Shown one piece after another: positions 1-30,025 of a stretch of DNA of 64,000 nucleotides. Position 1 is the first letter of the stretch. Each line of letters begins with the position of its first letter. The stretch lies in contig CAVNZM010000009.1 of assembly GCA_963693365.1 (NCBI GenBank), forward strand, positions 5,208,001 to 5,272,000, written 5' to 3'. Made by a program: the position numbers and the translations under genes. The notes below the pieces were generated by a model. That model saw nothing but the letters and a program-made list of their open reading frames with translations, had not been told where the DNA came from and made no database searches. Source of the stretch: Amoebidium appalachense (lineage: Eukaryota > Ichthyosporea).

Positions 1-175
1 TAGTAATAAGGGATAACCAGCATAAGCACCTAAAAACAAACTTTCTGTTGAGACACAGCGGGGGGGATATCGTTCCTAACCCCCCCCCCCCCCCCTCTCC
101 CTCGGGGATTACATCCGCCCATTTTCCGAAACCCACTTGCATCCATACTGTTAACTCTACTTCTTTCGACTGCAG

Positions 176-210
<35 letters not shown>

Positions 211-363
211 GAAAGGATATCAACCCATGTAAACATTCGCTTCGTCACCATTTCTCCCGTTTGTGCCCTCCCCCTTCCCCCCCAACCCTCCCCCCCTTAC
301 CCCCAACAAACAAACACACACACACGCACCTCCACCCCCCCCCCCCCCCCCCTCTCTCTCTCT

Positions 364-439
<76 letters not shown>

Positions 440-820
440 TGCGCGCATACATGTGCAGGCGCGCGCACACAACCATCCACCCACCGACCCACCCACACAC
501 ACAAGCGGCCCAAGTCATGCCATGAACTCCCACCCAATCCCCTTCTTTCTCCTCAACAACCCTCACTTAGTAACACATACAGGCAAAACGAAGCAACAAA
601 GCAGCAACACACAAAACATGGGCCAAGAAGGATGTAGAAACCACTGAAAGGGGCAACAGGGTGTTTTTAAAGCTCAAACGGCTGTATGCTTAACTACTGC
701 TCACAACCCTTCCTGGCCTTTATCCACACACCTTTCTAAACTCCACCCCCTCTCCCCCCTCCCCCCCACAGACCTGTGTCCGACACAATCTTTTTGCCCA
801 GGCCCCACACAAGCACAAAG

Positions 821-853
<33 letters not shown>

Positions 854-1413
854 ACTCCTACAACAAGCACACACGCACACAAACACCACACAACAAGAGC
901 ACACGTGTGCACACGCCGCACTCGCACACACAAACGCACACGCAGGGTCAGCCAGTCCTACCCACCCACAGCCCCTTCACACACATGCCGCACTCAATGC
1001 ACGTCCCCCATCATTGACAACACCACCGTCGATAACAGCGATAACCGTTCTGCCTCACTCTTGAGCAAAAGAGTTATTGTGCGACCAGACAAATATGAGC
1101 AATCACATTCACACCTAACACAAACACATCAGTGCCTTAATCACGGCCCAGCACAAACAATTATGGCGCACACCTAACGGCTCTAAACACAACCGACTCA
1201 TGCACACAAACACACACATAAACAAAAGCACACAAGTGCGTGCACACACGCACACATTCACACACACACAAACGCACACTCACGACAGAGACAGACAGAC
1301 ACACACACACGCACACACACACACAAACACACACATGCTGGCAAGCACACACACACACAAACACACACACAAAAAAAGACACACACACACAATGCTGGCA
1401 AGCATGCACACAA

Positions 1414-1465
<52 letters not shown>

Positions 1466-1515
1466 ACCCTCCTATACACACACTGTGAACCTCAGCCCTT
1501 CACTCCAAAACTCAC
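1..1515. repeat. Microsatellite-dominated region (poly-C, CA arrays)
   Basis: This stretch is dominated by simple sequence. Poly-C tracts lie near 79-95, 177-208, 338-352 and 821-853. A (CA)n array spans about 367-434, and mixed CA/CG-rich microsatellite covers about 1200-1460. Long open frames here encode only Pro, His/Thr or Cys/Val dipeptide runs, which is the signature of microsatellite translation. I see no convincing exon. Confidence 0.8.
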
Positions 1516-1603
1516 CGTCCTCCTCCTCATAGAAGTTGCCGTCATCCATAACCTCATCGTCTGCCATTTTTTTCCAAAGGTTGTTATATGCACGTTTGTG
1601 TTC
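1516..1603 (-). CDS. Candidate acidic exon of an unrecognised minus-strand gene
   Basis: Read on the minus strand, a TTTCAG acceptor precedes position 1603 and a GTGAGT donor follows 1516. They enclose 29 codons plus one base. Codon 13 is ATG (1567), followed by MADDEVMDDGNFYEEED, an acidic stretch typical of a protein N-terminus, so this may be a first coding exon starting at 1567 or an internal exon. A GGCGCCAAAA (E2F-like) site lies upstream near 1813. I found no continuing exon further along the minus strand because the next 1.4 kb is microsatellite. The product is unknown. Confidence 0.4.
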
Positions 1604-1952
1604 CTGAAACAAAAAAATGCTTCCCTATAGCTTTCCAAAGTCCTCAAACTACAGCTTATAAAAGCAAGCAGAGCGTCTAACAGGGGGAAAAAAAAAACAA
1701 ACCCCAAAAGTTTTAGTAGCAGCAAAACATACAAATTCTAATGCTAATACTTATAAGAACTTTGCAGTGATCATGACTCACGTGACGGCGGCTGGTGCAT
1801 CTGCCCGAAGTGGCGCCAAAAAATCTTGGCCCGTCACCAATGATCTATTTATAGGTCCATTGTCTATTAATGGATGGTATTTGCGCAATCACATTCACCA
1901 TTGTCACCACAGTGGCAACCCAGCTGTGTGCGTGTGTGTGTGTGTGCGTGTG

Positions 1953-1988
<36 letters not shown>

Positions 1989-4011
1989 TGTGTGTGTGTG
2001 TGTGTGTGTGTGTCAGTGCGTGTACACGTGTATGTGTACCGTAGTGTGTGTGCGTGTACACATGTGTGCACCCGTGCGCGGCGTGTGTGCGTGTGAGTGG
2101 CATTGTGTTGCACACTGTGATCACATGCAGCTGTATGCACATGGCATTGCATCAGTGCCCTAGCCAATTACTATTGACTCGTGATCATGCAATCATATTT
2201 GGCGCCTGCACACACGGTGACCGGGCCTGGTTACACACGCGAATGTGCACACGATGGTTTTTGGAATTACCCGAATTCAGCTTTTGAATCGGTAATCTTT
2301 GTGAAAAATGGCGCGTGGTGTGCACATGGGCATATATATGTGTTCAATGTCACTAGAAGGCTTCGCGACATATCCTAACTTAACCTATAATATTCTATTT
2401 CTATATATCACAATTAGCCAGCCTAACAAAGCCACGTACTGCAGCTGAATTCCGGATGTGGTTCATCCGTCGATATGATTCAAAGTTTGACAACACCGCC
2501 GTGCCAGAATAAATACTGGGACTGTCATATCATCCACTTGCAAGGCACCCCGTCCCGTTTCAACGAGGGTCTTTCTCAATATTTACCATGCATACATGCA
2601 TGCACACGAACCCCCCCCCTCCCCACCGGTAACTCAATTGCAACCTACCCAACCAGTCCATCCTTTTTGCAATATGAGTTCTTCTGAGTTGAGTAAACTT
2701 AGGTGACATTTTTAACACTGGAGCAACGTAATCAATCAAAGACAAGTTATTGCAGCCCAGAACAGATTTTGTTTAGGTGTTCTATCATTAACGGCAGAAT
2801 AGCATTACTTTTGTCGTGCACTCTAGCTGGCCTGCGCATAATGCCGTATGATCGATTTGCAGAGTGACCTGCAGCTGGCGGAAGCTATGCCAAACCCATT
2901 GTCACCTATCAGATTCTCCAGGCCAACAACTTCTAGAAACAGCATTGCCGGCGATTTTTAAGGTGACTCTACTATAATTGTGGCCGCTAAGCCTAAGACT
3001 AAGCCTAGGGAAGAGGGCACGGGGGGAAGGACCGGCCGTGCGGGGGGGGGGGGGGGGGGGGGGGGGGAGGCTGGCTCATATATGATATTGTTTTATGAAA
3101 CCATTCGCCATGGAGACCTGAGACGACGAGCTTGCCTGAAGCATATACGGGCCCACGAATCACGAAGCGTTTACCACACAGAGTGGCTTTATTCATCAAA
3201 TAGTTTCTAGTTAGTTTTTACTGATCCCACCCCACCAATACTTTTGTACAAACCACCGTCCATCATAGAAGCAAACACTAATATGCATATTAGTTTGTGT
3301 ATGTGCATGGGCAAGCTTGCCGTCTTTCAAAAGGAATTTTTTATTCCACATATGGAGATACAGTGCTAAGTATGGTGACTTCAAGACGGGGAAACCGCGG
3401 AAAAAGCCAGTGTGCTAGATACAACGGATGCCAAGTTAAAAAAAGAAAGGACGGATACAGGATGCAAGAGAACACATAGAAAAGAAAAGAACAACTGTGA
3501 ACTTGTGCGCCTCCCCCCCCCCCCCCCCTCCCCCCCCCCCCCCCCCCCCTCCCCCGCCCCTGTGGTTTGCACTATGCATTATGTTGTCTGTTATGAATGT
3601 CTAGTTCTCTATGATGCGATCCAACCCACCCATGGCGGTGGATTAAAAGTGGATGTGTGTCATGCGAGAGAACAAGAAATAGCGGGATTGCCGGCCAAAC
3701 AAAGAAAAATCTAAAAGGCAACCGTGCCTCTGATAGCAGCTAGCCCTTACAGAATTACCGTACCGTCCTTTCAACACATCATGGCACCTCTTCATTTCAA
3801 CTTGATACCGTACACCCCTAAGAACCAGTGTGTGATGCAATCATCATGATCGCGCCAGGTTTCATCACTAAAAACCTAGCCTAATCAGTATTTAGCTAAG
3901 CGCTCTTAGCTAACCGCTATAGTGCACAGCTTTCATATTTCCTGTCGTTGCGTGCACGTGTGATGTTCACCTGTTTAGCTCTTTACTCGCAAAACATCGT
4001 GCAGTAGCACT
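1604..4011. other. Intergenic region with TG array and poly-C/G tracts
   Basis: The region holds a TG/CG-rich microsatellite at about 1924-2060, a poly-G tract near 3041-3067, and C-rich tracts near 3512-3560. GGCGCC-containing sites lie near 1813 and 2200. Short open frames such as 3297-3479 (plus) have no recognisable domain and no clear splice or promoter context. I do not call a gene here. Confidence 0.6.
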
Positions 4012-4353
4012 CTAGAAGTCCACCACACCCAGTTCCACCAACTTCGTCTCCAGCGTCGTTATCCTCTGTTTCAACATGGAATTCTCTGCCTCCAGGTCAA
4101 ACAGCCTCTGTTTCTTGTTTGCTCGGTGTTTCCTGCACGACTCTGCCACCCTCTTTCTGCGCCTTTCGATCTTATCCTTTTCCTCTTGGTCCAAAGCCTC
4201 TACCTTCCGGCTCTCTCGTGCCCCGCCTCTCCCTGCGTCTTTTGGGTCGCCCGTTCTTTCTTGCTCGGCCACGGCAACAAGTATGGCGAGCGCGCTAGCG
4301 CTGTTGGACCCGTCATCCTTGGGTGATTCGGAACCATTCACAGTCACCTCCAT
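4012..4353 (-). CDS. bZIP domain protein, 113 aa
   Basis: This is a complete single-exon frame with ATG at 4353 and TAG at 4012. Residues 57-83 are strongly basic (IERRRKRVAESCRKHRANKK) and run directly into a leucine zipper. Leucines 87, 94, 101 and 108 are spaced exactly seven apart, with Asn91, Ile98 and Leu105 at the alternate core positions. Asn91 occupies the position that often favours a parallel dimer. This is the classic bZIP plan, so the inferred role is a nuclear dimeric DNA-binding regulator. The basic region departs from the usual N-x7-R signature: Arg or Val sits where Asn is expected, depending on register. The N-terminal 55 residues are Ser/Asp/Gly-rich and unremarkable. The protein is small for a bZIP factor and has no other domain, so it could act as a truncated or inhibitory partner. 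No splice signals are needed for this frame. Confidence 0.85.
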   Translation of the reverse strand: MEVTVNGSESPKDDGSNSASALAILVAVAEQERTGDPKDAGRGGARESRKVEALDQEEKDKIERRRKRVAESCRKHRANKKQRLFDLEAENSMLKQRITTLETKLVELGVVDF

Positions 4354-6015
4354 TTGGGAATAGTGGATGCTATTGCCGAGAACGGCCGGAGCAGAACGAG
4401 GACGGGTGGTTTGCCGAGAGGAACCAGGAAGTCAGGCTTGTGTGCGGTTATTTTTGTGTGTCTTTCTCTCACTTTTACTCTCTCTTGTGTGTATGTGTGT
4501 ATGTGTGTCGATGTGTGCGTTTGTGTATAAATAGTTTATGTGTGCGTGTCTGCGCTTGCCTCCAGATGCTGCTCCAGCAATTGTGCGTCAAGGCGCAAAC
4601 TATTGCATTCACAGATGAGAAAATCAAAACCGGTATAAACAGAATAAAGCAACGGTAATTTTATACCTGCCTGAACTTCAAAAGGCAACGCTCTTAGACG
4701 TGTGAAAAGACCCTGCATCTATCTTGCAGCTCTGTGTTGCGCGCACTGCTCTTCTGGTTGGTACAGGGGTTGTCCCAAGTGCAAATTCAACCAGATTCCG
4801 CGCACTAAAAACAGTCAGAATTTTGTTTGTGTAGTATGTTAAATGGTATTATATATTGTTATCACTCTCTGTGCTTTACATCGAAGCTAGGAACCGAACA
4901 GCAAACTTGCACACAATTGCAACAAAACGAAGTTTTTTGGTTTTCAAAGGAAGCCTGCGGGCCGGGCCCGGGGTTGGCAACTCGCAAACAGAGGGCCAGA
5001 GTGTTTGCGCCAGGGTTTGCGCTAGCGACCGAGACTAAACCCGGGATCTGATTGGCAGTTGAGCATGTGGTATGCAACTCAGTGCTGTCGCAAACATTCT
5101 CTGCTTTATTTTAGGCTGCAGAACCTATTTTAGGCACCTGCGCAGCTGAGAGACAGAGGGCCAAGCTTGCGCAATTCAGGGTGAGAAACATTCATCCAGG
5201 GGTTCGAATGCGCATTCGTTGCACACACGCACTACCCTTGAATCATCCGATCAAGCTTTCTCCCTCCCGCCCTCCCTCCCCCACTCCTACGGTACATGTC
5301 AAGAAGTCAAGCTTCATCCTTCCGTGCTTTAGGCTCCATGCTTCTGGGCTCTTATGTGGACACTTTGGTGGTATTTCAGGAGAAGCAACACAGGGCGTAG
5401 GCATTGTCTGTGGGCACTTGGTCCCTTTCCAGGCCTCGTTATCTTTGAAACTTGGTCAAGTCTGGAGGCAACGCTTTTTGGCTTATATGTGGCGACATGT
5501 TTTGAATTTCGGAGGGTGACTGAGCTGAGTAGAGCCAATTACGCCAATTGAGCACAGGTATGTTTCTATTAGAACAAGTTAACAAATGGCGTTCATGCAG
5601 GTTTAAAGGATATAAATGATGGCCGAAGGTTTGCTTCTTGGTTTGGAAAGCGCAGGGGCAAATATCTAGATAGAATTATCGGGCTTCGCAAGATACCTGA
5701 CGCATGGGGATGCATTTTAGCCAGGCAGAGACCCAGTTTAACTGCCGAATACGGGTTGGGTTGTGGTAATGTTAATATACAAGCTCGCCACAAACACGTT
5801 GCTTGCTTGAGGGAACAGTAGTGCCTCTAGGCTGACATGGTTTTGTAAGAATATGAAATGGCACACGTGCATGGCGGAATATAGTATGCACACGGACTAA
5901 AAATGACACCTTAGGGGCACCGGTGTGGCTTGCCCTCACACTCCCTCCCCCCCTCCTCCCCGTTCCCCACACCTCGCTCCCTCCCACACACACCCCCAGC
6001 CACCCACTTCCCTCC

Positions 6016-6051
<36 letters not shown>

Positions 6052-6236
6052 CTTCTCCCCTCCGCTCCTTCTCCCTTCCGCTTGTCTATTCCTTCAAATC
6101 AACCTGGTTTTACACCTTGTGCACATCGGAAAAAATATGTTACGTCGTTTATGGTCTGTGTGAAAGCTCATCAGGCTGCTTTCGTTCCAGTAGAGCCAGT
6201 CGGAGCCGGGGCCAGTTTCAACTACGGCAGTGGGAG
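4354..6236. other. Intergenic/5' region between the bZIP and TUT genes
   Basis: This is mixed-composition DNA between two divergently oriented genes, the bZIP on the minus strand and the TUT gene on the plus strand. It presumably contains both promoters and TUT 5' exons or UTR, but no site is strong enough to call. A long poly-C tract lies at about 6017-6046. Open frames at 5181-5519 and 5593-5793 show no domain or splice context. Confidence 0.5.
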
Positions 6237-22835
<16,599 letters not shown>

Positions 22836-22856
22836 GGACAGCGACCCCCCCCCCCC

Positions 22857-22887
<31 letters not shown>

Positions 22888-23671
22888 GTACACACGCACA
22901 CACACACACACATTTTTCCTCGGCAATTCCCTGTGCTAAGGTGGTTGTGTGCTTACTTTCATTCCCTCCGTTCCTGGTTTACATGGGGGCGGGTTTTCGG
23001 CGCAATGTTTAGGACAATCCTGCTGTCCTTTTTTGAAACTGAGGTGGAGTTGTTTGTTGTGTAACTAAATTGCCCGAGGCTCAAAAACGTTTTTTTATTC
23101 AAGGTAGGAGTTGAATCTACTTGTGCGTTGCCGAGGGCTCGGGCAGGCTATAGGATGTTGTATCATTACTTTTCGTGATATAATTGATTGTACCTTATTC
23201 GGATGCATTAGTAAGCGTGCAACCACATCGTTAATGCCATGGCAGGGTTAGCTTTAACATCACCTGCAGAAGACTGGGTTACGTTTGGCTTTTTGCAGTT
23301 TTGTGTTTTCCAGTTTTCCTCACTCTTATGTTTTAAAGTGATTGATGCCATTCGATGCTGATATGTTTAAAATTGCGACGTAAGTTAGGAATCCGATACA
23401 GTTCGGTACTGGATACACGAAAGTTCTTGTGTGTTTACGAACCACCCTGTGACGTGTGTCTTGGGAGAAAAAAAAATGTATCAATTGCTATCGGTTGCTT
23501 TCTGTACCGCCGGGACGTATTCATGATAGTTAGCGAATAGCACGTATCTGTGTCAAGAAGCTGCACATAGCCTTTTTTTTACACCGGATATGTAACGAAA
23601 AGAAAAGGTTCTGAAGAATGTTGTGATAGGGAGGAAGGCATGAGAGCTTCAAGAAAGGCAAGGCAGGATCG

Positions 23672-23707
<36 letters not shown>

Positions 23708-25189
23708 ATATTACATGAGCCTATGTAACTTTAAAAGTTTTGATGTTGGCCTGGTGTAAAAGTAATTATTGCGCAGCGTCCATGAATTTCTGAATAAACG
23801 AAGATTTAAAGAACTGGAGCCCGTCAACCCCGGCCCCCCCCTCCCCCCTCCTCCCCCCCCCACACACACACCAATTTTATTAAAAAAAAAGGGGGGGGGG
23901 GGGATAAAAAGGCAACACACACCCACACACCACCACCACCACCAAACCCCCCCAACACCCCAACACCCCCAAGCTGCTTTTCACCCATTCACCAGGGTTC
24001 GGGATGTTATTAAGAGGCATGGCCCGGGTGTTGGATGGATATGCATGCACAGTGGACGTCTAGATCTGGACCAAAAGGGAAAAATGTGATGTTTTTTTTT
24101 TTGTTTTTGTTTTTACGGTTGGCTAGCTAGTAGGCAAGTACACATCAACAATTTTTGTAAGACAGCCACACTATGAAATTTTTTTTATTTATAAAACAAC
24201 CAAAAAGGTAGGAATATTTCTATACAACAACCATGGAAAAAGTAGGAACATTGTGAATGGTTACCTATGCATAATAGCTTGAAATTTTTCTCTCTGAACA
24301 TTTAGTTGAGTTACAGCTAGATAAGGTATCTCAATGAATCTATGCATATACCATTTATTTGGAAGGCCAAAGAAAGGGGCAAAAAAACAAAAAACAAAAA
24401 AACAAAAAACAAAAACGGCTTACATAGCTGTTCCTCCCATTTCTAGCGCGTACTACTATGCAACATTCAACTTGTATCCACATTGCCCCACATAACCCTA
24501 CAGACGAAAGGGTATCATATCACTAAATCTGTGCATGACATTAGTACATGCTTAAAAGGCCCTTGAAGGCACTTGCACTAATTTCGCAATTGGTCAGCTA
24601 ACCCCCCCCCCCCCCCCCCCTCCCCCCCCGTACCGGTACGCCTACGTTTTATTTTGTGTTTGAGAGAAGACGCCACATGACATCCCAAGTTTCATTAGCA
24701 ACACACCAGAGGCCTAGGGCTACTAATATTAGATACAGGTGGCTTTTCAACTAAGCCTTCAGGCTATCGAGCGTCGAATGTACTAAAATAAAGAAACAAA
24801 CCAAATGCGGATGATTGCAAGGAAAGAAGGACCCAATGAAAAAAACTATAAATTAGCAGTCAAAGCATACAAACCGATTCTTCTGCACCAGTCCTCCGTT
24901 GGAACAACAAATCCAGTGAGTGGAATTAAGGGATGGGACAATCAGTCTGCCTCGGTGGCCACAAATCCTTAAAAGGGATTGTTTTAGAATAAAATAGTGG
25001 AGCAAAAAAAAAAAAAAGAATAAAAAAACACTTATTAAAAAGCCACTAGCTGTTTATGACCGTCAGCGTTGGGATAAATCATTCGTTCATAGGCCTTGGG
25101 CTCCCATGGTCAAGCGGTATTGCCCTGCGGAAAAAACGGGCCAAGATTTGTCAGTGGCCAACGGCTACCCTGTAATCGTGGTGTGTGAC

Positions 25190-25250
<61 letters not shown>

Positions 25251-25531
25251 GCGAGCGCGCACCCACGTGCGCACGTCGCACATGCGCGAGTATGCGTGTG
25301 CGTGCCCGCGTGTGTGTTTTTGTGAGCGCCTGTGTGTGCTGTGTAGTTTCTATGTCAGTAATGTTTTGCGGGTGCTTGTGTGTGTGGGAAAGTGTGCATG
25401 TGTATATGTGCACGGCGTGTTTTGCAGGTAATCACGTGTTTGTTGGCTGTGTGTGTTGACCATACGTGTTTGTGTGTGCGGTGGACAGGCGGGGGGGGGG
25501 GGGGGGGGGGGGAGGGAAGACAGAAAAAGAG

Positions 25532-25571
<40 letters not shown>

Positions 25572-25899
25572 TCCGGAGGGGGGGAGGGGGGGAGAAGGTG
25601 GCAAGAGGGATAAGAGAGGGGGGGGGGGGAGGGGAGGGGAGTGGAAGCTGGGTAATAATCTTAGAAAGTCTGGGCATCTACTGAAACACGAAAGACATAT
25701 ACCCTAAGGCTGGGTGAGGTGGGACCGTGGTGAGTGGGCAGGAGGACCTTGAGGGGGGGGGGGGGAGGGGGGGGGGGGGGGGCGATGCACAGAGGGGAAA
25801 CATGCAATTTGTAAATTGCCGCATTATAACGTGGCGTAGGGGGGGGGGGGGGGGGGGGGGGAGAGGGGAAGTAGGTATGTAGACCTGCAGGTGCAGCAT
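22836..25899. other. Intergenic/3' region, AT-rich with poly-C/G tracts
   Basis: The probable TUT 3' UTR comes first. The rest is unique, moderately AT-rich DNA with a T-run (about 23674-23706), A-rich (AAAAAAC)n at about 24379-24415, a poly-C tract at 24601-24628, a TG array at 25190-25245, GA repeats at 25530-25570 and several poly-G tracts. No gene is supported. Confidence 0.5.
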
Positions 25900-26030
25900 T
25901 TACACACGACAAGACATTGATTGATCATTGAAATGGGGATTGTTGTGGTTAACGTCCAAATTCGCGTGTGGATAGGAAAGCCCAGAAGCACTAGGTGAAG
26001 GGGTGAAAGAGATGGCGGCAGCGGCGGCGC
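25900..26030 (-). CDS. Candidate terminal exon of the minus-strand zinc-finger-like gene
   Basis: On the minus strand, just downstream of a poly-C tract, a frame reads AAAAAISFTPSPSASGLSYP and continues with an Asn/His-rich tail (HANLDVNHNNPHFNDQSMSC) to TAA at 25900-25902. The composition is protein-like and ends cleanly. The acceptor (CCGGAG) would need phase 2, whereas the preceding candidate exon ends in phase 0, so the link is unproven. Confidence 0.35.
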
Positions 26031-26031
26031 T

Positions 26032-26064
<33 letters not shown>

Positions 26065-26320
26065 AGGAGGGACGACGCAACCACTCACTTCCAAACACTC
26101 AAAACGGGCACGCCTGCTTCAAAGAGCGCACGCAAGTACGTCACAAAAAATATATTTGCAGTTTAGTGTGAAACAGATATGCATAAATTTACGAGTTTAA
26201 CATGTTTACTTATGGCAAGGAGTCTAACTGCAAAGGGTATATATGGTAATGAGTGTGACCTAGGTATTGGGAATACACTAAGATACATGGGAGGATCAGT
26301 TTTATGAAGACATCACCTAC

Positions 26321-26389
26321 CTGCTTTTTGTAAAACGCTTCCGTGGATGTTGGACTCCCATCAGAAGCATTGAAAGCTGTCAGAAATAA
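26321..26389 (-). CDS. Candidate exon of the minus-strand zinc-finger-like gene
   Basis: There are 23 codons between a (CA)n-AAG acceptor and a GTAGGT donor, phase 0 on both sides, encoding LFLTAFNASDGSPTSTEAFY followed by KKQ. The phase agrees with all upstream exons of this gene. Confidence 0.5.
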
Positions 26390-26390
26390 C

Positions 26391-26442
<52 letters not shown>

Positions 26443-27813
26443 GCGCGCGCACACGTGTGTGCGTGTGTGTGTGCATGTGTGTGTGTGAGGGGGGGGGGAG
26501 GGGGGGGGGGGGATAAGTTAGTGTTTTTCACGGTTAGGTTGTGGGTCGCCCAGGGGCAAGTCACACCTTTTAAATCTAGGTGCGGCCAAAAAGCCATCTT
26601 CCATTATTGGGCAATTGGGTCTGTTTCAGTATGTGCGGGGTACATAACACGAGAAAGAATTGCCAGACCTCCTTTTTAATAGTTTATTTTATTTAGTTAT
26701 TTTTTTTTTTTTGGGGGGGGGGGGGGGGGTTGACGTCCCGGTCCGTTTTTCTGGTACATAGTGCCACGGGCAGCATTTGTATATTAACCATTTTCCTTTC
26801 TCGTTCCCAGTACATGCGTGTGACACCATTCCCCGCCTCTTCCACTCTCTCCTCTGTCCTCGTTTTCGTTTCTGTCCTACTAACCCACCAAACAAATGCA
26901 AGCAGGATCACCTACACACTCACACATCCACCCACCCACCCACCAAGGCAACACGCACCAACCCACACACACACAACCCCTCATACACACGCCGGTCAGT
27001 TTTAAGGCTCGAATTCATCTTACCTCAGGGTTCGAAATTGAGTTAAAGGCTTGCAGAAACAAGTCTTTGAGTTCCGAAACGTCGCAGCCCTGCATTGGTC
27101 CCTGCTATTCATGTTGTATCTTTAGTCAATCGTTCAGCCTATTTTTGCATTTGCTCTCTATTCTTGCCACCAAAAACAGGGTGGAATAATGTATGGAAAG
27201 AAGAAGCCCTAGGGGAAAGGGTATCTGAAAGCCTTTCAAACCTTTGAAACCCCCCCCCCCCCCCCCCCCCCCTTCCCCCTCCCCCCCACAAAAAAACAAA
27301 GAAAAAAAAACATACACACCCACACCCGCACCCACAGCCACCCACCCACCCACAAACCAACAAACACACACGTGCGCGCTCCCCCCCCCCCCCCCCCCCC
27401 CCCAACCCCTCCCTCCACCACGGAGACATGAATGTCCCGTCATTCATCACAGCAATCTTCTACCTGGAGAGAGGAGAAGAGGAAGCGTGAAGGGGGGGGG
27501 GGGGGGGGGGGGGGGGGGGCTGTGTGCATGTGCATGTGTGTATATGCTGTAAGTCACAAGGGACTTACGCACCTGAGTCGATTGTCGGCTCGGGGGAAAT
27601 TCGGACTCGCTCCTCCTCCGGGATGGCAGGATGGGATCTAATATATCGACAAAAGATTTATGGATCTGCCTTAGAGTCTGTAGGGCATGTGACCTTATGC
27701 GTTAGAAACTGTGGTACGTGGACCCCCAATGGACAAAAACACACACACACACACACACACCCGTGCACACACCCACACACACAGGCACACACACAAACAA
27801 GCACATACACAAA

Positions 27814-27879
<66 letters not shown>

Positions 27880-28289
27880 ACAAAAAAGAAAACACCCACA
27901 CCAACCCCCCCCCCCCCCTCCCATCCCCCCCCCCAAAAAACCCCCCACCACCACCACACACAAACACAAACAAACACACACAATTACACGCAAGCGCACA
28001 CCAACACACTTTCAAAGAAACATGTACAATTAAACACACCTGCAAGTGCATGCAGGCATTTACACCTACACACATCAACAAGCATACACATTACCCACTG
28101 ATTAGCATGCACAAAGAACACATACCAGCACACGTATACACACCCCCACAAACACACAGGCACACACACAATTGTAAACACCGGCACATACATACACACC
28201 TACCAACACACAGAGGCATATAAACATCCACAAGCAAGACAAACAGTACACCTCCGAATACACAGGCCCATCCTCACACCTACACGAAG

Positions 28290-28322
<33 letters not shown>

Positions 28323-29418
28323 CCACCACCACCACACACACAAATAATGTTACTAATAGTAGTGGTAGTATGAAGTAGTAATAATAGTAATAATCAATAG
28401 CAAAAATGATATTATAGATTCCACAGAACACCGTCCTATTTGTGCTTGTACTAAATGCATTTGGTGTGCCGGTTCAGAACGGGCTGGTTTGTGAGCGCAT
28501 GAGTGCACACATGCACATAATCTCCGTTGAAGGTAAAAAAGTGTGAATGTTTGTGTTTTGTTTGGGCGCCTCTGTGAAAGCCGAATTGTGTAAAAACAGG
28601 AAACAGGCACCCTTCATTAAGAAGAAGAGGATCCTCACATGACGCAACCTGACGATAGAACAATAAAAACACAAAAGCACACAACCTATACAACACAAGT
28701 AGCCCCAGACCGTCCGTAATACCGTGGTGGATTCGGCCCTTACAGTGTATCGAACGAAGCATAAAAAATCACAGTGATGGAGGGACGCTTTTGGTTGTCA
28801 GATATAAAAAGAACAAAAACAGAAATCGGTGACAAAGAATGAATACACGTTGCAACCCAACAGTGTCACGACATCCCTCCCCTATATTGCGAGTCAGGAT
28901 GACAGCCCCCCCGGGCCCCCTCCCCCCCCTCATCCCCCGGGGGGGGGGGGGAGGGGCTGACGGGCGGGGGGGGGGGGGGGGGGGAGGGGGGGGAAAGGGG
29001 GGTGGGGAGGGTGAGGGGGGAGGGGAGCTACATACCTTAAGAGATACAGTGTGCTTTCCCTCAATCACTTGGATGGTTAAGGCGATTCGTGTGTGTCTCT
29101 CCGGGTCAGTGAGCGATTCGAGATACTTCCGAACACGTGGGATGTATTGGACAAGCGTGCTCCGCTGTGTGTGTGAATGTGTTGGGTGTGTGTGTGAGGG
29201 GGAGGGGGAGAGGGGGGGGGGGAGGGGGGGGGGAGGGGGGAGTGGGGGAGGGGGAGATGGGGGGGGGGGGGGGGGGGGGGAGTGTGAGTGAATGAGTGTG
29301 CGTGTGTGTGTATCAAAGTGAGTGGGTGGTTATTTATAGTGTGTGTGTGTGTGTGTGCATGTTATGTATGGGTGTGTGTGTTTGTGTTTCTGTGTGTGTG
29401 TGTGTTTGTTTGTGTGTT

Positions 29419-29506
<88 letters not shown>

Positions 29507-29988
29507 TGTTATGTGTGCGCACAAGTACGCGTATAAGAGCTGTCTGTGCACGTGCTTATCCCATATCCGTATATCCGTCAGCTTGTGAGAACCCGTGTGC
29601 ACTTGCCTGTACGGCCAGGCATGTACATGCACACACGTCTGTGTGATTGTGTGTTGCATGCATAGGTGTGAGTACACATTGTGCCGGAAACTGCAGGTGT
29701 CGAATCAGCCTGAAAGTGCATGTGTATGCCTTTGCATAGGTCAAACAACCAATCGGCTTCCCCACATACACTTGGTTAAAAACATCAAACGTTACTCTGT
29801 GCACCTAAACACAACCCTCTTCAAAGGTAACAAAAAAAAAAATGCATGAATCGACATAGAGGGAGTTAGTATGATGAGCTACAGAGTCGAAACATGGGGT
29901 CGGAGGGGTCTGCGAAGGAGGGGAGGGGAGGAGGATTAGAGTGCGTGGAGTACACATCCACGACTCAACACAAAAGCACATGCAGGGT

Positions 29989-30025
<37 letters not shown>

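Noticed and set aside
263-637. Long Pro/His/Thr open frames over CA and poly-C tracts, here and at many other places
   Set aside because: They consist of dipeptide or homopolymer translations of microsatellites in every frame and carry no domain.
3297-3479. Lys/Arg-rich 60-codon plus-strand frame
   Set aside because: No domain, no splice context, and it borders on poly-C sequence.
27424-27446. Short terminal exon VEDCCDE-stop for the minus-strand gene
   Set aside because: A CTCTCCAG acceptor exists and phase 0 would fit, but it is only eight codons and competes with the better candidate at 26321-26389.
28470-28762. Minus-strand frame with a possible exon after TCGTCAG near 28650
   Set aside because: It would end in phase 2 while all other exons of that gene join in phase 0, and the composition is not convincing.
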